NCBI GenBank assembly: GCA_015655125.1
Contig: JAATFP010000102.1
Span: 1-64,000, forward strand
Length of the DNA: 64,000 nucleotides
Reading direction: 5' to 3'
Origin: Chitinophagales bacterium
GTDB taxonomy: Bacteria; Bacteroidota; Bacteroidia; Chitinophagales; Chitinophagaceae
This document shows, piece after piece, positions 35,479 to 44,370 of this stretch. Both the position numbers and the translations under genes were made by a program. The notes beneath the pieces were generated by a model, which saw only the letters and a program-made list of their open reading frames with translations, searched no databases and had not been told where the DNA came from. How positions within the stretch are numbered: the first letter of the stretch is position 1; each line of letters starts with the position of its first letter.

Positions 35479-36960
35479 TTAGAGAATTTTCCTGAGGCGC
35501 GCCACCGGGATATTCAACTGCTCCCTGTATTTAGCTACGGTTCGACGTGCAATATTATAACCTTTTTCCTGAAGCATCTCGGTGAGCTTTTCATCGCTGT
35601 AAGGGTGTTTCTTGCTTTCTTCTTCAATAAGATCGGTAAGGATCTTTTTTACTTCACGTGTACTCACTTCTTCACCACTGTCGGTTTGCAGGCTTTCGCT
35701 GAAAAAGAACTTCAGACGGTAGGTGCCGAATTCTGTCTGAACAAATTTACTGTTGGCTACGCGGCTCACCGTAGAGATATCGAGGTTGGTGCGCTCCGCA
35801 ATGTCTTTCAGGATCATCGGGCGAAGGTCGGTTTCATCTCCGGTCAAAAAGAAGTCATGCTGGTAATCCATAATCGCTTCCATAGTATTGAGCAACGTAT
35901 TTTGTCGTTGCTTGATGGCATCGATGAACCATTTCGCAGAATCGATTTTTTGCTTGATAAACAATACGGCTTCCTTTTGTTGCTTATCTTTCTTGGTACC
36001 TTTGTCGTAATCTTTCAGCATATCACGATAACCCTCGCTGATACGCAGATCCGGCGCATTCTTGCTGTTAAGCGTCAACTCCAGTTTGCCATTGTTATTT
36101 ACAATAAAAAAGTCGGGGATAATATAATTACCGCCTTTGCCACTTTCGGTTACAATACCACCCGGCTTTGGGTTGAGCTTTACGATCTGCGCGATGATGG
36201 CACGAAGATCTTCATCGGTAAGATTCAGCGCCCGTTGAATTTTTTCGTAATGCTTTTTTGTAAATTCATCGAAATATTTTTCCAAAACTTTGATGGCAAG
36301 TTCAACGGATTTTTCATCGCCTGATTTTCTTTCCAGCTGTAGCAACAGGCATTCCTGGAGGTTTCTGGCACACACTCCCGCAGGATCAAACTGCTGTATT
36401 TGCAGGATCAGGTCGCTGATCTCTTCTTCATCCGTATTGATATTTTGCCTGAAGGCAAGATCATCAATGATTGAGGAGATCTCTCTCCGCAGATAGCCAT
36501 CGTCATCCAGGCTGCCTACTATCTGTTCCGCAATTTTTTTCTGGTGATCCGTGAGCGGCAACATACCAACCTGTTGTAGCATCAGCTCTATAAAACTTAC
36601 TTCTACTTTATGCGGGATGGTTTTATTGTCGTCCTGTTCCGGGTAATTATCATCGCGAAGGCGGTAATCGCCAATATCGTCGTCGCCTTCGTGAACATAT
36701 TCACTGATGTCGATATTATCATATTCCTCGGCACTGCCGTCTTTTTCGAAATCATCTTCTCCCGATTCTGCAAATTCGTCATTTTCAAATTCATCTTCAT
36801 GTCCCTCTTCACCCTGTTCAAGCGCCGGATTCTCTTCCATTTCCTCCTTTATACGCTCGTCGAGGATTGCCGTTGGCACCTGCAGTAACTTCATTAGCTG
36901 AATCTGCTGCGGAGAAAGTTTCTGCAGTAACTTTTGCTGTAAACTTTGATGTAGTGCCAT
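35479..36960 (-). CDS. rpoN: RNA polymerase sigma-54 factor
   Basis: A 493-residue sigma-54. Region I opens with MALHQSLQQKLLQKLSPQQIQLMKLLQ, the activator-interaction region; a very acidic region II follows (about 45-105); the core-binding region and the C-terminal DNA-binding domain end with the RpoN box ARRTVAKYR. It directs RNA polymerase to -24/-12 promoters and needs AAA+ activators. It is followed by the PAP2-like gene only 10 bases downstream, so they probably share a transcript. Confidence 0.96.
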   Translation of the reverse strand: MALHQSLQQKLLQKLSPQQIQLMKLLQVPTAILDERIKEEMEENPALEQGEEGHEDEFENDEFAESGEDDFEKDGSAEEYDNIDISEYVHEGDDDIGDYRLRDDNYPEQDDNKTIPHKVEVSFIELMLQQVGMLPLTDHQKKIAEQIVGSLDDDGYLRREISSIIDDLAFRQNINTDEEEISDLILQIQQFDPAGVCARNLQECLLLQLERKSGDEKSVELAIKVLEKYFDEFTKKHYEKIQRALNLTDEDLRAIIAQIVKLNPKPGGIVTESGKGGNYIIPDFFIVNNNGKLELTLNSKNAPDLRISEGYRDMLKDYDKGTKKDKQQKEAVLFIKQKIDSAKWFIDAIKQRQNTLLNTMEAIMDYQHDFFLTGDETDLRPMILKDIAERTNLDISTVSRVANSKFVQTEFGTYRLKFFFSESLQTDSGEEVSTREVKKILTDLIEEESKKHPYSDEKLTEMLQEKGYNIARRTVAKYREQLNIPVARLRKIL

Positions 36961-37070
36961 GAGCTGCGAAATTGGTTAAATTAAGGAAAAGCCACCGGAT
37001 AATTTTTATAATCTTAATTACATCCGGCCAACAATTTAAAGCGTAAATTTACAATCATTACACTTCAAAA

Positions 37071-37388
37071 ATGAAAAAAAGCAGCCAAATTTTATTTTTT
37101 TGCATGATTTTTGATATTAATAGCACCTTCGCTCAAACGAATTCTTTGAAAAGCAATGTCAGTAAGGATTCTGCAATTTTCTCCTTCCGGCAACAGCTTC
37201 CTAAAACGAGTAATTTGTCGGCAATCCGGGTAATACCGGCAAATTTTTATTCCACAAATCTTGGATTTTTTTGTAAACAAGAATGGAGGCTGGAGTCGGC
37301 TACCAAAATACCGTTCCGCTTCAGGCTCGGCTCTGTGCAATACGTAAATCATCTGGAAGGGAAGCCGAATACCTTCTGGGGACGTTGA
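37071..37388 (+). CDS. small exported protein, conserved type of unknown function
   Basis: A 105-residue protein with a hydrophobic start (QILFFCMIFDINSTFAQ) that looks like a signal peptide. The C-terminal part IPANFYSTNLGFFCKQEWRLESATKIPFRFRLGS is the kind of small exported protein I have met in Chitinophagaceae genomes. Role unknown. It is divergent from rpoN, with TAAATTTA (37043-37050) as a possible but imperfect -7 element. Confidence 0.7.
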   Translation: MKKSSQILFFCMIFDINSTFAQTNSLKSNVSKDSAIFSFRQQLPKTSNLSAIRVIPANFYSTNLGFFCKQEWRLESATKIPFRFRLGSVQYVNHLEGKPNTFWGR

Positions 37389-37450
37389 TTCTCTTATTTA
37401 TCCAGCCATCGCTTCACTCTTAGCAATGGCGGAAAAAGGCAGCCGACCCT

Positions 37451-38644
37451 TTAACGAATAGCAGGTGTTGGGGCTGGCGTAGCAAAATAGTTCAGTCGCA
37501 GACTATCGCTCCAGCCATTGGGGTTTTTTTCAAATATTTTGCTGCTGTAGAAGATCATCCCGTTGATAGCCGGTGTATTTCTGATCTTTTCGATCTGGCG
37601 CGGAAGCTGGGTCTTATCTTTCCAGGCCTCATTGCTGCCGGCACGATAAATGCCGATCCCGATGTAGCAATTTTTGCCATAAGTATTTTTTGCCCACCAA
37701 TCTACGAGGGTTTCAAAAGGGGCGGCCTTATGGCCAAACTCCCAATACAATTGCGGCGCCACGTAGTCGATCCAGCCCTTTTGGAGCCACAGCAAAATAT
37801 CGGCATAGAGGTCGTCATAATTCGTTTGGCCAGCTTTGGTTTCGCTTCCGCGCGGATCTTTATCGGAATTTCGCCAAACGCCAAACGGGCTGATCCCGAA
37901 CTGGCACTTCGGATTGATTTCTTTGATTGCTTTGCTGAGCATTACTATAATAGAATCCGTATTGCTGCGGCGCCAATCGTCTTTATTCATGCCGTTTCCA
38001 TACTGGCGGTATTTAGCATCATCCGGAAATTCTTTGCCTGCAATGCGATAGGGATAAAAGTAATCGTCGAAATGAATGGCATCGATATTATATCGTTTCA
38101 CGACATCTTTTACAACATTGGTCACATATTGCTGAACTTCTTTATTTCCGGGATCGAAATATTTTTTATCGCCGTAGGTGAGGAACCACTCAGGGTGAAT
38201 ACGCGTAATGTGCGTAGGTGCTATGGAAGAGCCATTGATATTAAATACCGCGCGATAAGGGTTCATCCATGCATGAAATTCCATGCCGCGCTTGTGTGTT
38301 TCTTCTATCATGAACCGAAGCGGATCATACAGCGGAAACGGCGGCAGGCCCTGCTTTCCGGTAAGCCACTGGCTCCATGGTTCGTATGGAGAAGGATAAA
38401 ACGCATCAGCTGCGGGACGAATCTGCACAATAAGTGCGTTCATGCCGTTACGCTTATGCATCTCCAGCAACTTGATGAATTCGGCTTTTTGAATTTCGCT
38501 GTAAACGGTTGGAAAACTTGGCCAGTCGATGTTGCTCACCGTAGCCACCCAGGCGGCTCTCAACTCCGGCCGGGATGTTTGTTGGGCGACCGCAGCAGGT
38601 AATAAAAAATAAACAGCTACAGCTGCACACAACAGTTTCTTCAT
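37451..38644 (-). CDS. GHL10-type glycosyl hydrolase (DUF187), exported
   Basis: A 397-residue exported protein of the GHL10/DUF187 family (family-10-like glycosylhydrolase). Signal peptide ends at AAVAQQ. Family phrases are RPELRAAWVATVSNIDWPS, NALIVQIRPAADAFYPS, EFHAWMNPYRA and AIHFDDYFYP with acidic residues as candidate catalysts, and FGISPFGVWRN. E. coli DigH of this family cuts denuded peptidoglycan glycans. A start at 38653 is also possible: its ATG overlaps the MarR stop by four bases (ATGA). The MarR-type gene immediately upstream suggests co-regulation. Confidence 0.88.
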   Translation of the reverse strand: MKKLLCAAVAVYFLLPAAVAQQTSRPELRAAWVATVSNIDWPSFPTVYSEIQKAEFIKLLEMHKRNGMNALIVQIRPAADAFYPSPYEPWSQWLTGKQGLPPFPLYDPLRFMIEETHKRGMEFHAWMNPYRAVFNINGSSIAPTHITRIHPEWFLTYGDKKYFDPGNKEVQQYVTNVVKDVVKRYNIDAIHFDDYFYPYRIAGKEFPDDAKYRQYGNGMNKDDWRRSNTDSIIVMLSKAIKEINPKCQFGISPFGVWRNSDKDPRGSETKAGQTNYDDLYADILLWLQKGWIDYVAPQLYWEFGHKAAPFETLVDWWAKNTYGKNCYIGIGIYRAGSNEAWKDKTQLPRQIEKIRNTPAINGMIFYSSKIFEKNPNGWSDSLRLNYFATPAPTPAIR

Positions 38645-38649
38645 AAAAA

Positions 38650-39102
38650 TCATTTATCTGCGCGGATCTTATCCAGCATTTTATTCAGTGCTTTGGCATC
38701 AGCGGGCGTAAGATTTCCGAGGACGGCTTCCATTTCATCTTCGGATTTATCCATTTTTTCCAGTAATTTCTTTCCTTTCAGAGTAATGACAACGTCTACC
38801 AGGCGCTTGTCGTTTTCGCAGATATTTTTCTTTGCGTAATCCTTTGCTACCAGCCTGTCCACAATCCTGCTGGTATCGCTCATCTTGTCCAGCATGCTCT
38901 GGCGGATCTGTAAAGTGGAAATTGGTTTACCTGCACCTCGTAATATCCGCAATATATTGAACTGCTGCGGCGTAATGTCTTCCTTTTCGAAAAACGTTTT
39001 CGTCCGCTCGTTTATCCAGTTATACGTGTAGATAAGGTTGATCATCGCTTTCTGATGATCGTTCCTGAATTTGGTCTGGTTGATGTCGTTTTCTATTCCC
39101 AT
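38650..39102 (-). CDS. MarR-family transcriptional regulator
   Basis: A 150-residue winged-helix regulator: ITPQQFNILRILRGAGKPISTLQI is the helix-turn-helix region and DKMSDTSRIVDRLVAKDYAKK the recognition helix with wing. MarR proteins are repressors relieved by small phenolic or other ligands. The ATG at 39102 is chosen; a longer frame to 39246 would read through the palindromic element. It is translationally close to the GHL10 gene (ATGA overlap), so it may regulate it or itself. Confidence 0.9.
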   Translation of the reverse strand: MGIENDINQTKFRNDHQKAMINLIYTYNWINERTKTFFEKEDITPQQFNILRILRGAGKPISTLQIRQSMLDKMSDTSRIVDRLVAKDYAKKNICENDKRLVDVVITLKGKKLLEKMDKSEDEMEAVLGNLTPADAKALNKMLDKIRADK

Positions 39103-39192
39103 GGCTTTGCGAAAATATAATAATAAAAAAAGTCTGCCAACAACTTTATTGCGGCAGACCGGTTTACAACAGGATTTTAAGGTGTTTTTTAA

Positions 39193-39244
39193 GTCTGTCG
39201 GCCTGGGCTTGTCGAATGCCTTCGACAAGCCCAGGCCGACAGAC
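39193..39244. repeat. perfect 24-bp palindrome of the REP-like family
   Basis: Arms 39193-39216 and 39221-39244 (starting GTCTGTCGGCCTGGGC, ending with the complementary GACAGAC) pair over 24 bases without mismatch around loop TGCC. It sits between the SnoaL-like and MarR genes on the minus strand, ending 5 bases from the SnoaL stop, so it likely ends that transcript. Confidence 0.9.
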
Positions 39245-39249
39245 AACGA

Positions 39250-39603
39250 TTAGTTATTATAATAAAACTTTTCTTCCACGATCTTGCCATTTTTCCAGCG
39301 TTGCACCGAAACCTGGGTATAATTGCGAACGCCATATTCTGTGTGCGTGTAATCAAACCACCATTCCACCACTGCAATTCCGTCGCTGATGATGGTGTTT
39401 ACCACTCTTGCTCCGCGAAATTCCGTTAAACCATTCACGAAAGTTTCTTCATATTGCCTGTTCACATCTTTTCCAACACGCGCAGGATAATCGTTGTCTT
39501 GCATCACCACATCGTCGGCATAAAATTTTTCAAAAGCATCCAGTATTTTACCTTCCAGGATCATCTGGTTCAATTCGTCCACCAACGTTCTTAAGTCTAA
39601 CAT
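39250..39603 (-). CDS. SnoaL-like (NTF2-fold) protein
   Basis: A 117-residue cytoplasmic protein with the cone-like NTF2 fold: MLDLRTLVDELNQMILEGKILDAFEKFYADDVVMQDND and later strands VVEWWFDYTHTEYG and QVSVQRWKNGKIVEEKFYY. This is the SnoaL-like polyketide-cyclase type. Most such small proteins bind or isomerise small hydrophobic compounds, and this one has no assigned substrate. It has no close operon partner. Confidence 0.85.
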   Translation of the reverse strand: MLDLRTLVDELNQMILEGKILDAFEKFYADDVVMQDNDYPARVGKDVNRQYEETFVNGLTEFRGARVVNTIISDGIAVVEWWFDYTHTEYGVRNYTQVSVQRWKNGKIVEEKFYYNN

Positions 39604-39769
39604 AATTGTATTTTTTAATTATTAAAGACCAAAGTTAATGTTTAAACATTGAATTGGAAAATTTAAAGGATAATGAATGGTTAATAATGAAAAAATTTTT
39701 GGCGCTACAGGTTAAAAGCAATAGAAGGCAAGAGTTGACTTGGAAAAAACAGGCATTGTTCACTATTAG

Positions 39770-40852
39770 CTATTCATTGCGCTGTTTTTTCGCAGGATCT
39801 TCTGTTTGCTCAATCGTCATCATCTCCGGAATGATTTCGCCGCTGGCGGAAAATTCATTGATATATATTTTTACCAGGATAAGGAAATAACTCACGAGCA
39901 GCGGGCCGAAAACAAGGCCGATAAACCCGAAGAGATTCAAACCCACAATCACGCCCAATACTGTGATCATCGGGTGAACGTTCCCCATTTTTTTAAGTAA
40001 GGTGATTCTGGAAAGATAATCCACGTTTCCGGTAACAATCACGCTATAGATGGTAAGCCCGATAGCCGGACCAGTATGTTGTGTAGAAAACATCACGATT
40101 ACAAGCGGCACCCATACGATCATCGTACCAACGATGGGAAAGAAAGCGAATACGCCCGTTACAAAGCCCCACATTCCCCAATCTTTCACTCCGAATATCC
40201 AATAGCCCAATGCTGCCGTCAATCCCTGTATGATGCAAATTACGGGTATTCCCAAAGCATTGGCTTTGATCATCATCCTCGATTCGCTGGCAAGCATCCT
40301 GATATTGTCGGGCTTCAGCGGAATCAGCTGGCCCATCTTTTTTTCCACGTCACGGCCACTGACCAGTAAATAATACAACAGGAAAAACATCATAATCAGG
40401 TTGGTAAGAATATTCGCTGTACTATTGATTACAGAAGGAATGAAGGATGCGATCTTTTGTGAAAGGTTTTTGGTATTTTCTTCAGACAATATCTGGATAC
40501 CGGTTGCATTTTTCACTTTTTCGGAGAATGCCTGCAAATTGGTCATGATCTGCTCCTGGTTGTTGATCAGAGAATTGATCTTCGGCGATATCATCGTTAC
40601 GGCAAAATAAATAGGGATGGCAATGATGACGATGTAACCCATCATAAATAAAAACGCGGTCCATCCTTTTTTCCATTTCCTTTTAAAAATAAGTTTGAAG
40701 AACCATGTACGACTCAGGATATAGAGTGTTATACCTCCAAGCAATCCGGGTAAGAACGAGGTCATTTGAGTAATGCACGCCCAACCCAGAATAATAATAA
40801 ATATCAGCAGCACGATCTGCCTGATCCTGTCATTGAATACTTGTTGCGTCAT
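39770..40852 (-). CDS. AI-2E family permease (YdiK/PerM type)
   Basis: A 360-residue membrane protein with about eight helices and the typical stretch of hydrophobic segments with PxK and LLYY motifs: FLPGLLGGITLYILSR, IYFAVTMISPKIN, FFLLYYLLVSGRDVEKK and GVFAFFPIVGTMIVWVPL. The family is named for TqsA (AI-2 export) but most members are of unknown substrate. A single gene, no linked quorum genes. Confidence 0.88.
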   Translation of the reverse strand: MTQQVFNDRIRQIVLLIFIIILGWACITQMTSFLPGLLGGITLYILSRTWFFKLIFKRKWKKGWTAFLFMMGYIVIIAIPIYFAVTMISPKINSLINNQEQIMTNLQAFSEKVKNATGIQILSEENTKNLSQKIASFIPSVINSTANILTNLIMMFFLLYYLLVSGRDVEKKMGQLIPLKPDNIRMLASESRMMIKANALGIPVICIIQGLTAALGYWIFGVKDWGMWGFVTGVFAFFPIVGTMIVWVPLVIVMFSTQHTGPAIGLTIYSVIVTGNVDYLSRITLLKKMGNVHPMITVLGVIVGLNLFGFIGLVFGPLLVSYFLILVKIYINEFSASGEIIPEMMTIEQTEDPAKKQRNE

Positions 40853-40891
40853 GTAGAGCAGTTTGCTGTAAATAAGGGATAAAACGGGAAT

Positions 40892-41920
40892 TTACTTCCA
40901 CACGGAAGCGCCCTCGCTGCAGTTGGCGCAGATATCAATGTTCTTCCTGCTCTGCATCAACTCAGACCTGAACTGTTTATAGTTAGAATTGTGCCAAATT
41001 TCCTTGAACGATTCGTTCTTCAGATTGCCGAGGCGATGCATGGCATCTTTGTCAAAACAACACGGAACGACCAGCCCGTCCCAGGTGATCACATTTGCGT
41101 GCTGCAATTTCCAGCACCGGTTGGATAATTTATTTTTTGCGGTGTAAGTGCCGTCTTCATTTTTTTTGTAGCGGCTGAATTTTTCGTTTTCCGGGATGAG
41201 CTTGTTAGGATCGGTTTCATAATCATACACCTGGGCAGTTTTAAAGCGCACCTGGTCCACGCCGATCTCTTTAGCCAACCGCTTAATATCTTCAATCTGA
41301 TGTTCATTGGGTTTTACCACCAAAAACTGGAAGAATACAAACGGCGTTTTGCTATTAAGTTCTTTTTTCCATTTAACAATGTTCCTGGCGCCTTGTATCA
41401 CTTTGTCGAGATTTCCTCCTACACGATAAGAGCGATATACATCGTTGGTAGTACCATCGATGGAAATGATGAGCCTGTCAAGGCCGCTTTCTACAGTTTG
41501 ACGGGCTGCTTCATCCGTCAGAAAATGAGCATTGGTGGATGTAGCGGTATAAATACCTTTGGAAGAAGCATATTTCACCATCTGCAAAAAATCGGTATTC
41601 AGGTAGGGTTCCCCCTGAAAATAGAAAATGAGATATAAGAGTTCTTTGTGGATCTCATCGATCGTTTTGGTAAAAAAATCCTTCTTCAACATTCCTGTTG
41701 GCCGTGTAAATGCCCGCAACCCGCTCGGGCATTCGGGGCATCGAAGGTTACAGCTCGTTGTCGGTTCAAAAGAGATAGAAACGGGGTAGCCCCATTGCAC
41801 GGGTTTTTTCAGCAACCGGCTGGTATAAAAGCTGGCCAGCACTTTCAATCCGTTCCACATTCTGCGTGGCGTAAGCTTGCTTGCTAAATTGAGCGTATCG
41901 TTTAAATTAAAATCCGGCAT
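40892..41920 (-). CDS. radical SAM/SPASM protein
   Basis: A 342-residue enzyme with the radical SAM cluster motif CNLRCPEC (CxxxCxxC) near residue 57 and a C-terminal SPASM-type domain with CWKL, PCCFDKD and CANCSEG, giving auxiliary cluster ligands. Such enzymes modify peptides or proteins, or mature enzymes, using an adenosyl radical. There is no precursor peptide gene visible next to it; the flanking DNA on the upstream side is non-coding. Substrate unknown. Confidence 0.9.
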   Translation of the reverse strand: MPDFNLNDTLNLASKLTPRRMWNGLKVLASFYTSRLLKKPVQWGYPVSISFEPTTSCNLRCPECPSGLRAFTRPTGMLKKDFFTKTIDEIHKELLYLIFYFQGEPYLNTDFLQMVKYASSKGIYTATSTNAHFLTDEAARQTVESGLDRLIISIDGTTNDVYRSYRVGGNLDKVIQGARNIVKWKKELNSKTPFVFFQFLVVKPNEHQIEDIKRLAKEIGVDQVRFKTAQVYDYETDPNKLIPENEKFSRYKKNEDGTYTAKNKLSNRCWKLQHANVITWDGLVVPCCFDKDAMHRLGNLKNESFKEIWHNSNYKQFRSELMQSRKNIDICANCSEGASVWK

Positions 41921-42257
41921 TGCTACAAAGGTAATCAGGATGGAACAAAGATTTGAAATTGATTGTGTGATTACATCGACTTATATACGAAGTTTTCGGA
42001 TTGCGTAACCGTATCACAATTTTACTACTTATCCGATGTACCGGTTATAGCCCATTGCAAACCATGTCCGGCGGAGCCGTAAGTGAACCGAAATTATCGA
42101 AGGGTCAGTTCGGTGAATTTTTGTAGTGGCGCAGAAACCTTCTTTCTTTGAAATGTCGCGTTAAAGAAAATGGTTTCAGGCAATTGGGAACGGATAAAAA
42201 GTTTGGCCGATGATCAAAAAATCATCGGCCAACACTAATTAAATTCTCCAGCTAATC
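41921..42257. other. 337-base spacer
   Basis: No coding signal. It holds the terminator of the minus-strand gene at 42203-42232, and otherwise short imperfect palindromes (for instance CCGAAATTATCG.. around 42100). It marks the left edge of the AT-richer accessory stretch. Confidence 0.6.
42203..42232 (-). terminator. 12-bp perfect hairpin terminator
   Basis: TTGGCCGATGAT (42203-42214) pairs with ATCATCGGCCAA (42221-42232). On the minus strand AACTTTTTAT follows, so it ends the gene at 42258. Confidence 0.85.
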
Positions 42258-42707
42258 TCAATCAAAAACCAAACTTAATGGTTGTTCAATATCATGAGGA
42301 ATTCCCTTTTGAGCTTCAATTCCTGGAAGTATATCTAAGAGAAAAGCTACCGCATTATCTCCACCGTGCATCGCCATCTCGAGATTTTCATTTTTTTTCC
42401 TGAGTAGTATATTAAAAATAATGATTTTATCTTCGAGATTTTTGGAGAGCTTCACATTCGATAGACTCCATCGTCCGTTTGCACTTTGAAAAATTTTGGT
42501 TAGATATTCCTTGCCTACGGAATCCAAAGGAAGTCCGGGCATCTCAAGGTATTCTACGTTTTTTAGTTGATTGGTACTTCCTATGGTCACTAAAGCCACA
42601 GTAAAGTTACTTCTTGTGATCTTAACGGTAGATTTACTTGCAGCATGAATGTTTGCGAAATACTGTTCATACGGCATGAAGATTTTGTCTTGAGCCTTAC
42701 AATCCAC
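42258..42707 (-). CDS. secreted protein of unknown function, probably with a frameshifted start
   Basis: The frame from GTG 42707 gives 149 residues, beginning VDCKAQDK. Upstream of it, the same frame reads a hydrophobic IIAIALFIIP, clearly the core of a signal peptide ending at CKAQ, but it has no ATG. An ATG (42756) starts MKHF in another frame and would connect if one T of a four-T run (42745-42748) were removed: MKHL-IYIIAIALFIIPVDCKAQ. The gene therefore appears to have a single-base frameshift, by error, decay or phase variation. The rest shows no known domain (VEYLEMPGLPLDSVGKEYL). Confidence 0.6.
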   Translation of the reverse strand: MDCKAQDKIFMPYEQYFANIHAASKSTVKITRSNFTVALVTIGSTNQLKNVEYLEMPGLPLDSVGKEYLTKIFQSANGRWSLSNVKLSKNLEDKIIIFNILLRKKNENLEMAMHGGDNAVAFLLDILPGIEAQKGIPHDIEQPLSLVFD

Positions 42708-42854
42708 AGGAATTATAAACAGTGCGATTGCAATTATATAAATTAAAATGTTTCATAGTTTGACGAATTTTCTTTGCTTCCTTTTGGGCACCGCCTGTTA
42801 TATGCAGACCGTAAATATTGATAACCTATTCAAAAAGGTAATTCGCTTTCATCT

Positions 42855-43370
42855 TCATTCTCTTTCTCCTCTTGTCTCTCCCCACAAATTAAATTTACAA
42901 GTAGATAAATATTCAAGAATTTCTATCATTTCTTGTTGCGACTCTGTTTCAAAAGCTTCCTCAATTTCTTGAATCCAATTGTCGACATTATATTCCTGTA
43001 AACGTTGGTCATAATTCCAACTGGATTTTTCTTCTTTTGAGATGCTTTGATATTTGTCCTGCAATTCGTACATGTCCGTTATGAGTTCTTTACAGTCATA
43101 AAAAGTCTGAGAGAGAAAAGAACTAATTTCTGGGTCAAAACCCTGAAAAATTTCCCTGTCAGCCTTAGTTAGAATCAATATGTCATGTTCTTCTATTTCT
43201 TCACATTTTTCCCAATCTCTTACTAAGTCACTATAACTTATCTGCCAGGCATCATCTCTTTTGGCATCTTCAGTTTTTGCCATCTCTTGCATATGATGCT
43301 GGATAAACTCATTGCAAAAGCCGACCGATGAATAAATCACTTTTTTTAAAAATTCTTTATTATAATTCAT
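42855..43370 (-). CDS. orphan protein of unknown function
   Basis: A 171-residue acidic, mostly helical cytoplasmic protein (EEIEEHDILILTKADREIF, NWIQEIEEAFETESQQEM). I recognise no family. It is AT-rich relative to the core genes and lies in the accessory stretch 41.9-44.5 kb. It has its own upstream non-coding element (43371-43664) that shares words with the GNAT-cassette flanks. Confidence 0.55.
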   Translation of the reverse strand: MNYNKEFLKKVIYSSVGFCNEFIQHHMQEMAKTEDAKRDDAWQISYSDLVRDWEKCEEIEEHDILILTKADREIFQGFDPEISSFLSQTFYDCKELITDMYELQDKYQSISKEEKSSWNYDQRLQEYNVDNWIQEIEEAFETESQQEMIEILEYLSTCKFNLWGETRGERE

Positions 43371-43664
43371 CGTCTATTTGTCATTTATAAAATTGCTTTA
43401 TGAAATAAGCTTCATGTGTGATGCCACTTAGGTTGCATATTACGAACGGGCTTGGAGAAGTACGGGAATAGTAGCTGGTCATGGCCGGAACAAATGCTGA
43501 TTAAAAACTTTTTGATGAAAAGAACAACTAAAAGCTAAATAGTAAACGTCCCGCCCCGAACCAAAGCACAACAGAATTACAAATGCTGAAGATAACTTTC
43601 GTCCGCCCATATTTTACCAAACCCCGTGTTGGCGGTTCGTGCTTGTTAGGAGAGGATGTTCAAA
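43371..43664. other. 294-base non-coding element, cassette-like
   Basis: No ORF. It carries GTTGGCGGTTCGTGC near 43628, a run GGGCGGACG, and CGAACCAAAGCACAACAG near 43557. These words resemble stretches I recall flanking accessory genes in other Bacteroidota. No integron integrase is in the window, and a clean RYYYAAC/GTTRRRY site was not found. Confidence 0.4.
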
Positions 43665-43838
43665 CTAAGTTGTCACCCACTTTTTGCTGTTGGCAGATTT
43701 TGCTTTGCGAAGCTTTAGCCTTGCGATTTTCTCTTTGTCTGCCTTAATAAATTCGCTGATAGCTTTTCTTTCTTTGTCTGTCAAAGGTTTTCCGCTAATT
43801 ATAAAGTCTATTCCATCTGGTTCTTTAATGTGTCCCAT
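43665..43838 (-). CDS. 57-residue partner protein next to a GNAT gene
   Basis: Starts at ATG 43838, one base after the GNAT stop codon. The protein contains DGIDFIISGKPLTDKERKAI and EFIKADKEKIARLKLRKAKS: a short hydrophobic core, then a basic helix. It is the size of a small antitoxin or regulator, but no known antitoxin fold is recognised. Tight coupling with the GNAT gene is the only evidence for a shared role. The reading frame extends upstream into the GNAT gene, but the shorter start is chosen. Confidence 0.55.
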   Translation of the reverse strand: MGHIKEPDGIDFIISGKPLTDKERKAISEFIKADKEKIARLKLRKAKSANSKKWVTT

Positions 43839-43839
43839 T

Positions 43840-44370
43840 TTATATGCTTTTAAAATATTGGTCAATAAGTTTGTTTGCTGCAATTGTGCTTATTATCATT
43901 AAGTGTCCGCCAAAATGATATGCTCCTAAAGTTTTAACGTAATGGTCAATAAGTTTAGTTTTTGCGGAGAAAGAAAGATAGCCGTCAAAACCATTTTGAA
44001 ACGAAATTTTACAAGCATACGCAACTAGGTTTCCTGAAACCCCTTCGTACAATTTATTTTTTCCTCTATTAAAAGGAGCACTTTCCAATAAGTCCATATA
44101 AACATGGTCAGGCTCAATAGTAAGACTTAAAATACCTTGAATAATATTTGGGTTATTGCTAATTGTCAATTTGTACACTTCCCTTGTATTGTCGTCAAGT
44201 TCAGTTTTCCAATTAAAAGCCCAGCCATTTTTCTTGGTAACCTGCTTCAGGTCTGCTTTTATCAAACGACTAACTTCTGTCGGGAAACTGTCCCCTGAAA
44301 TGGTATTCTGGATTGAATTTGTAAGTTTATCAACCTCAAAGCCAAGTGCTGTTTTTGCGCGTTTTTCCAC
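43840..44370 (-). CDS. GNAT-like acetyltransferase in an accessory cassette
   Basis: A 176-residue protein with C-terminal phrases NLVAYACKISFQNGFDGYLSF, TKLIDHYVKTLGAYHFGG and HLMIIST, as in GNAT folds that bind acetyl-CoA, though the usual QxxGxG loop is not clear. The first codon is GTG (44370). A TTG-N20-TAATTTCG sequence upstream is a fair promoter. It is bracketed by inverted GTTGGCGGT copies and coupled to a 57-residue gene, like a toxin-antitoxin pair but with the larger gene first. Confidence 0.6.
   Translation of the reverse strand: MEKRAKTALGFEVDKLTNSIQNTISGDSFPTEVSRLIKADLKQVTKKNGWAFNWKTELDDNTREVYKLTISNNPNIIQGILSLTIEPDHVYMDLLESAPFNRGKNKLYEGVSGNLVAYACKISFQNGFDGYLSFSAKTKLIDHYVKTLGAYHFGGHLMIISTIAANKLIDQYFKSI

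Noticed and set aside
37730-38602. A 290-codon plus-strand frame opposite the GHL10 gene
   Set aside because: It is a mirror of a gene with clear GHL10 motifs.
43371-43664. A true integron attC site
   Set aside because: No clear RYYYAAC/GTTRRRY pair and no integrase in the window; only cassette-like words were noted.
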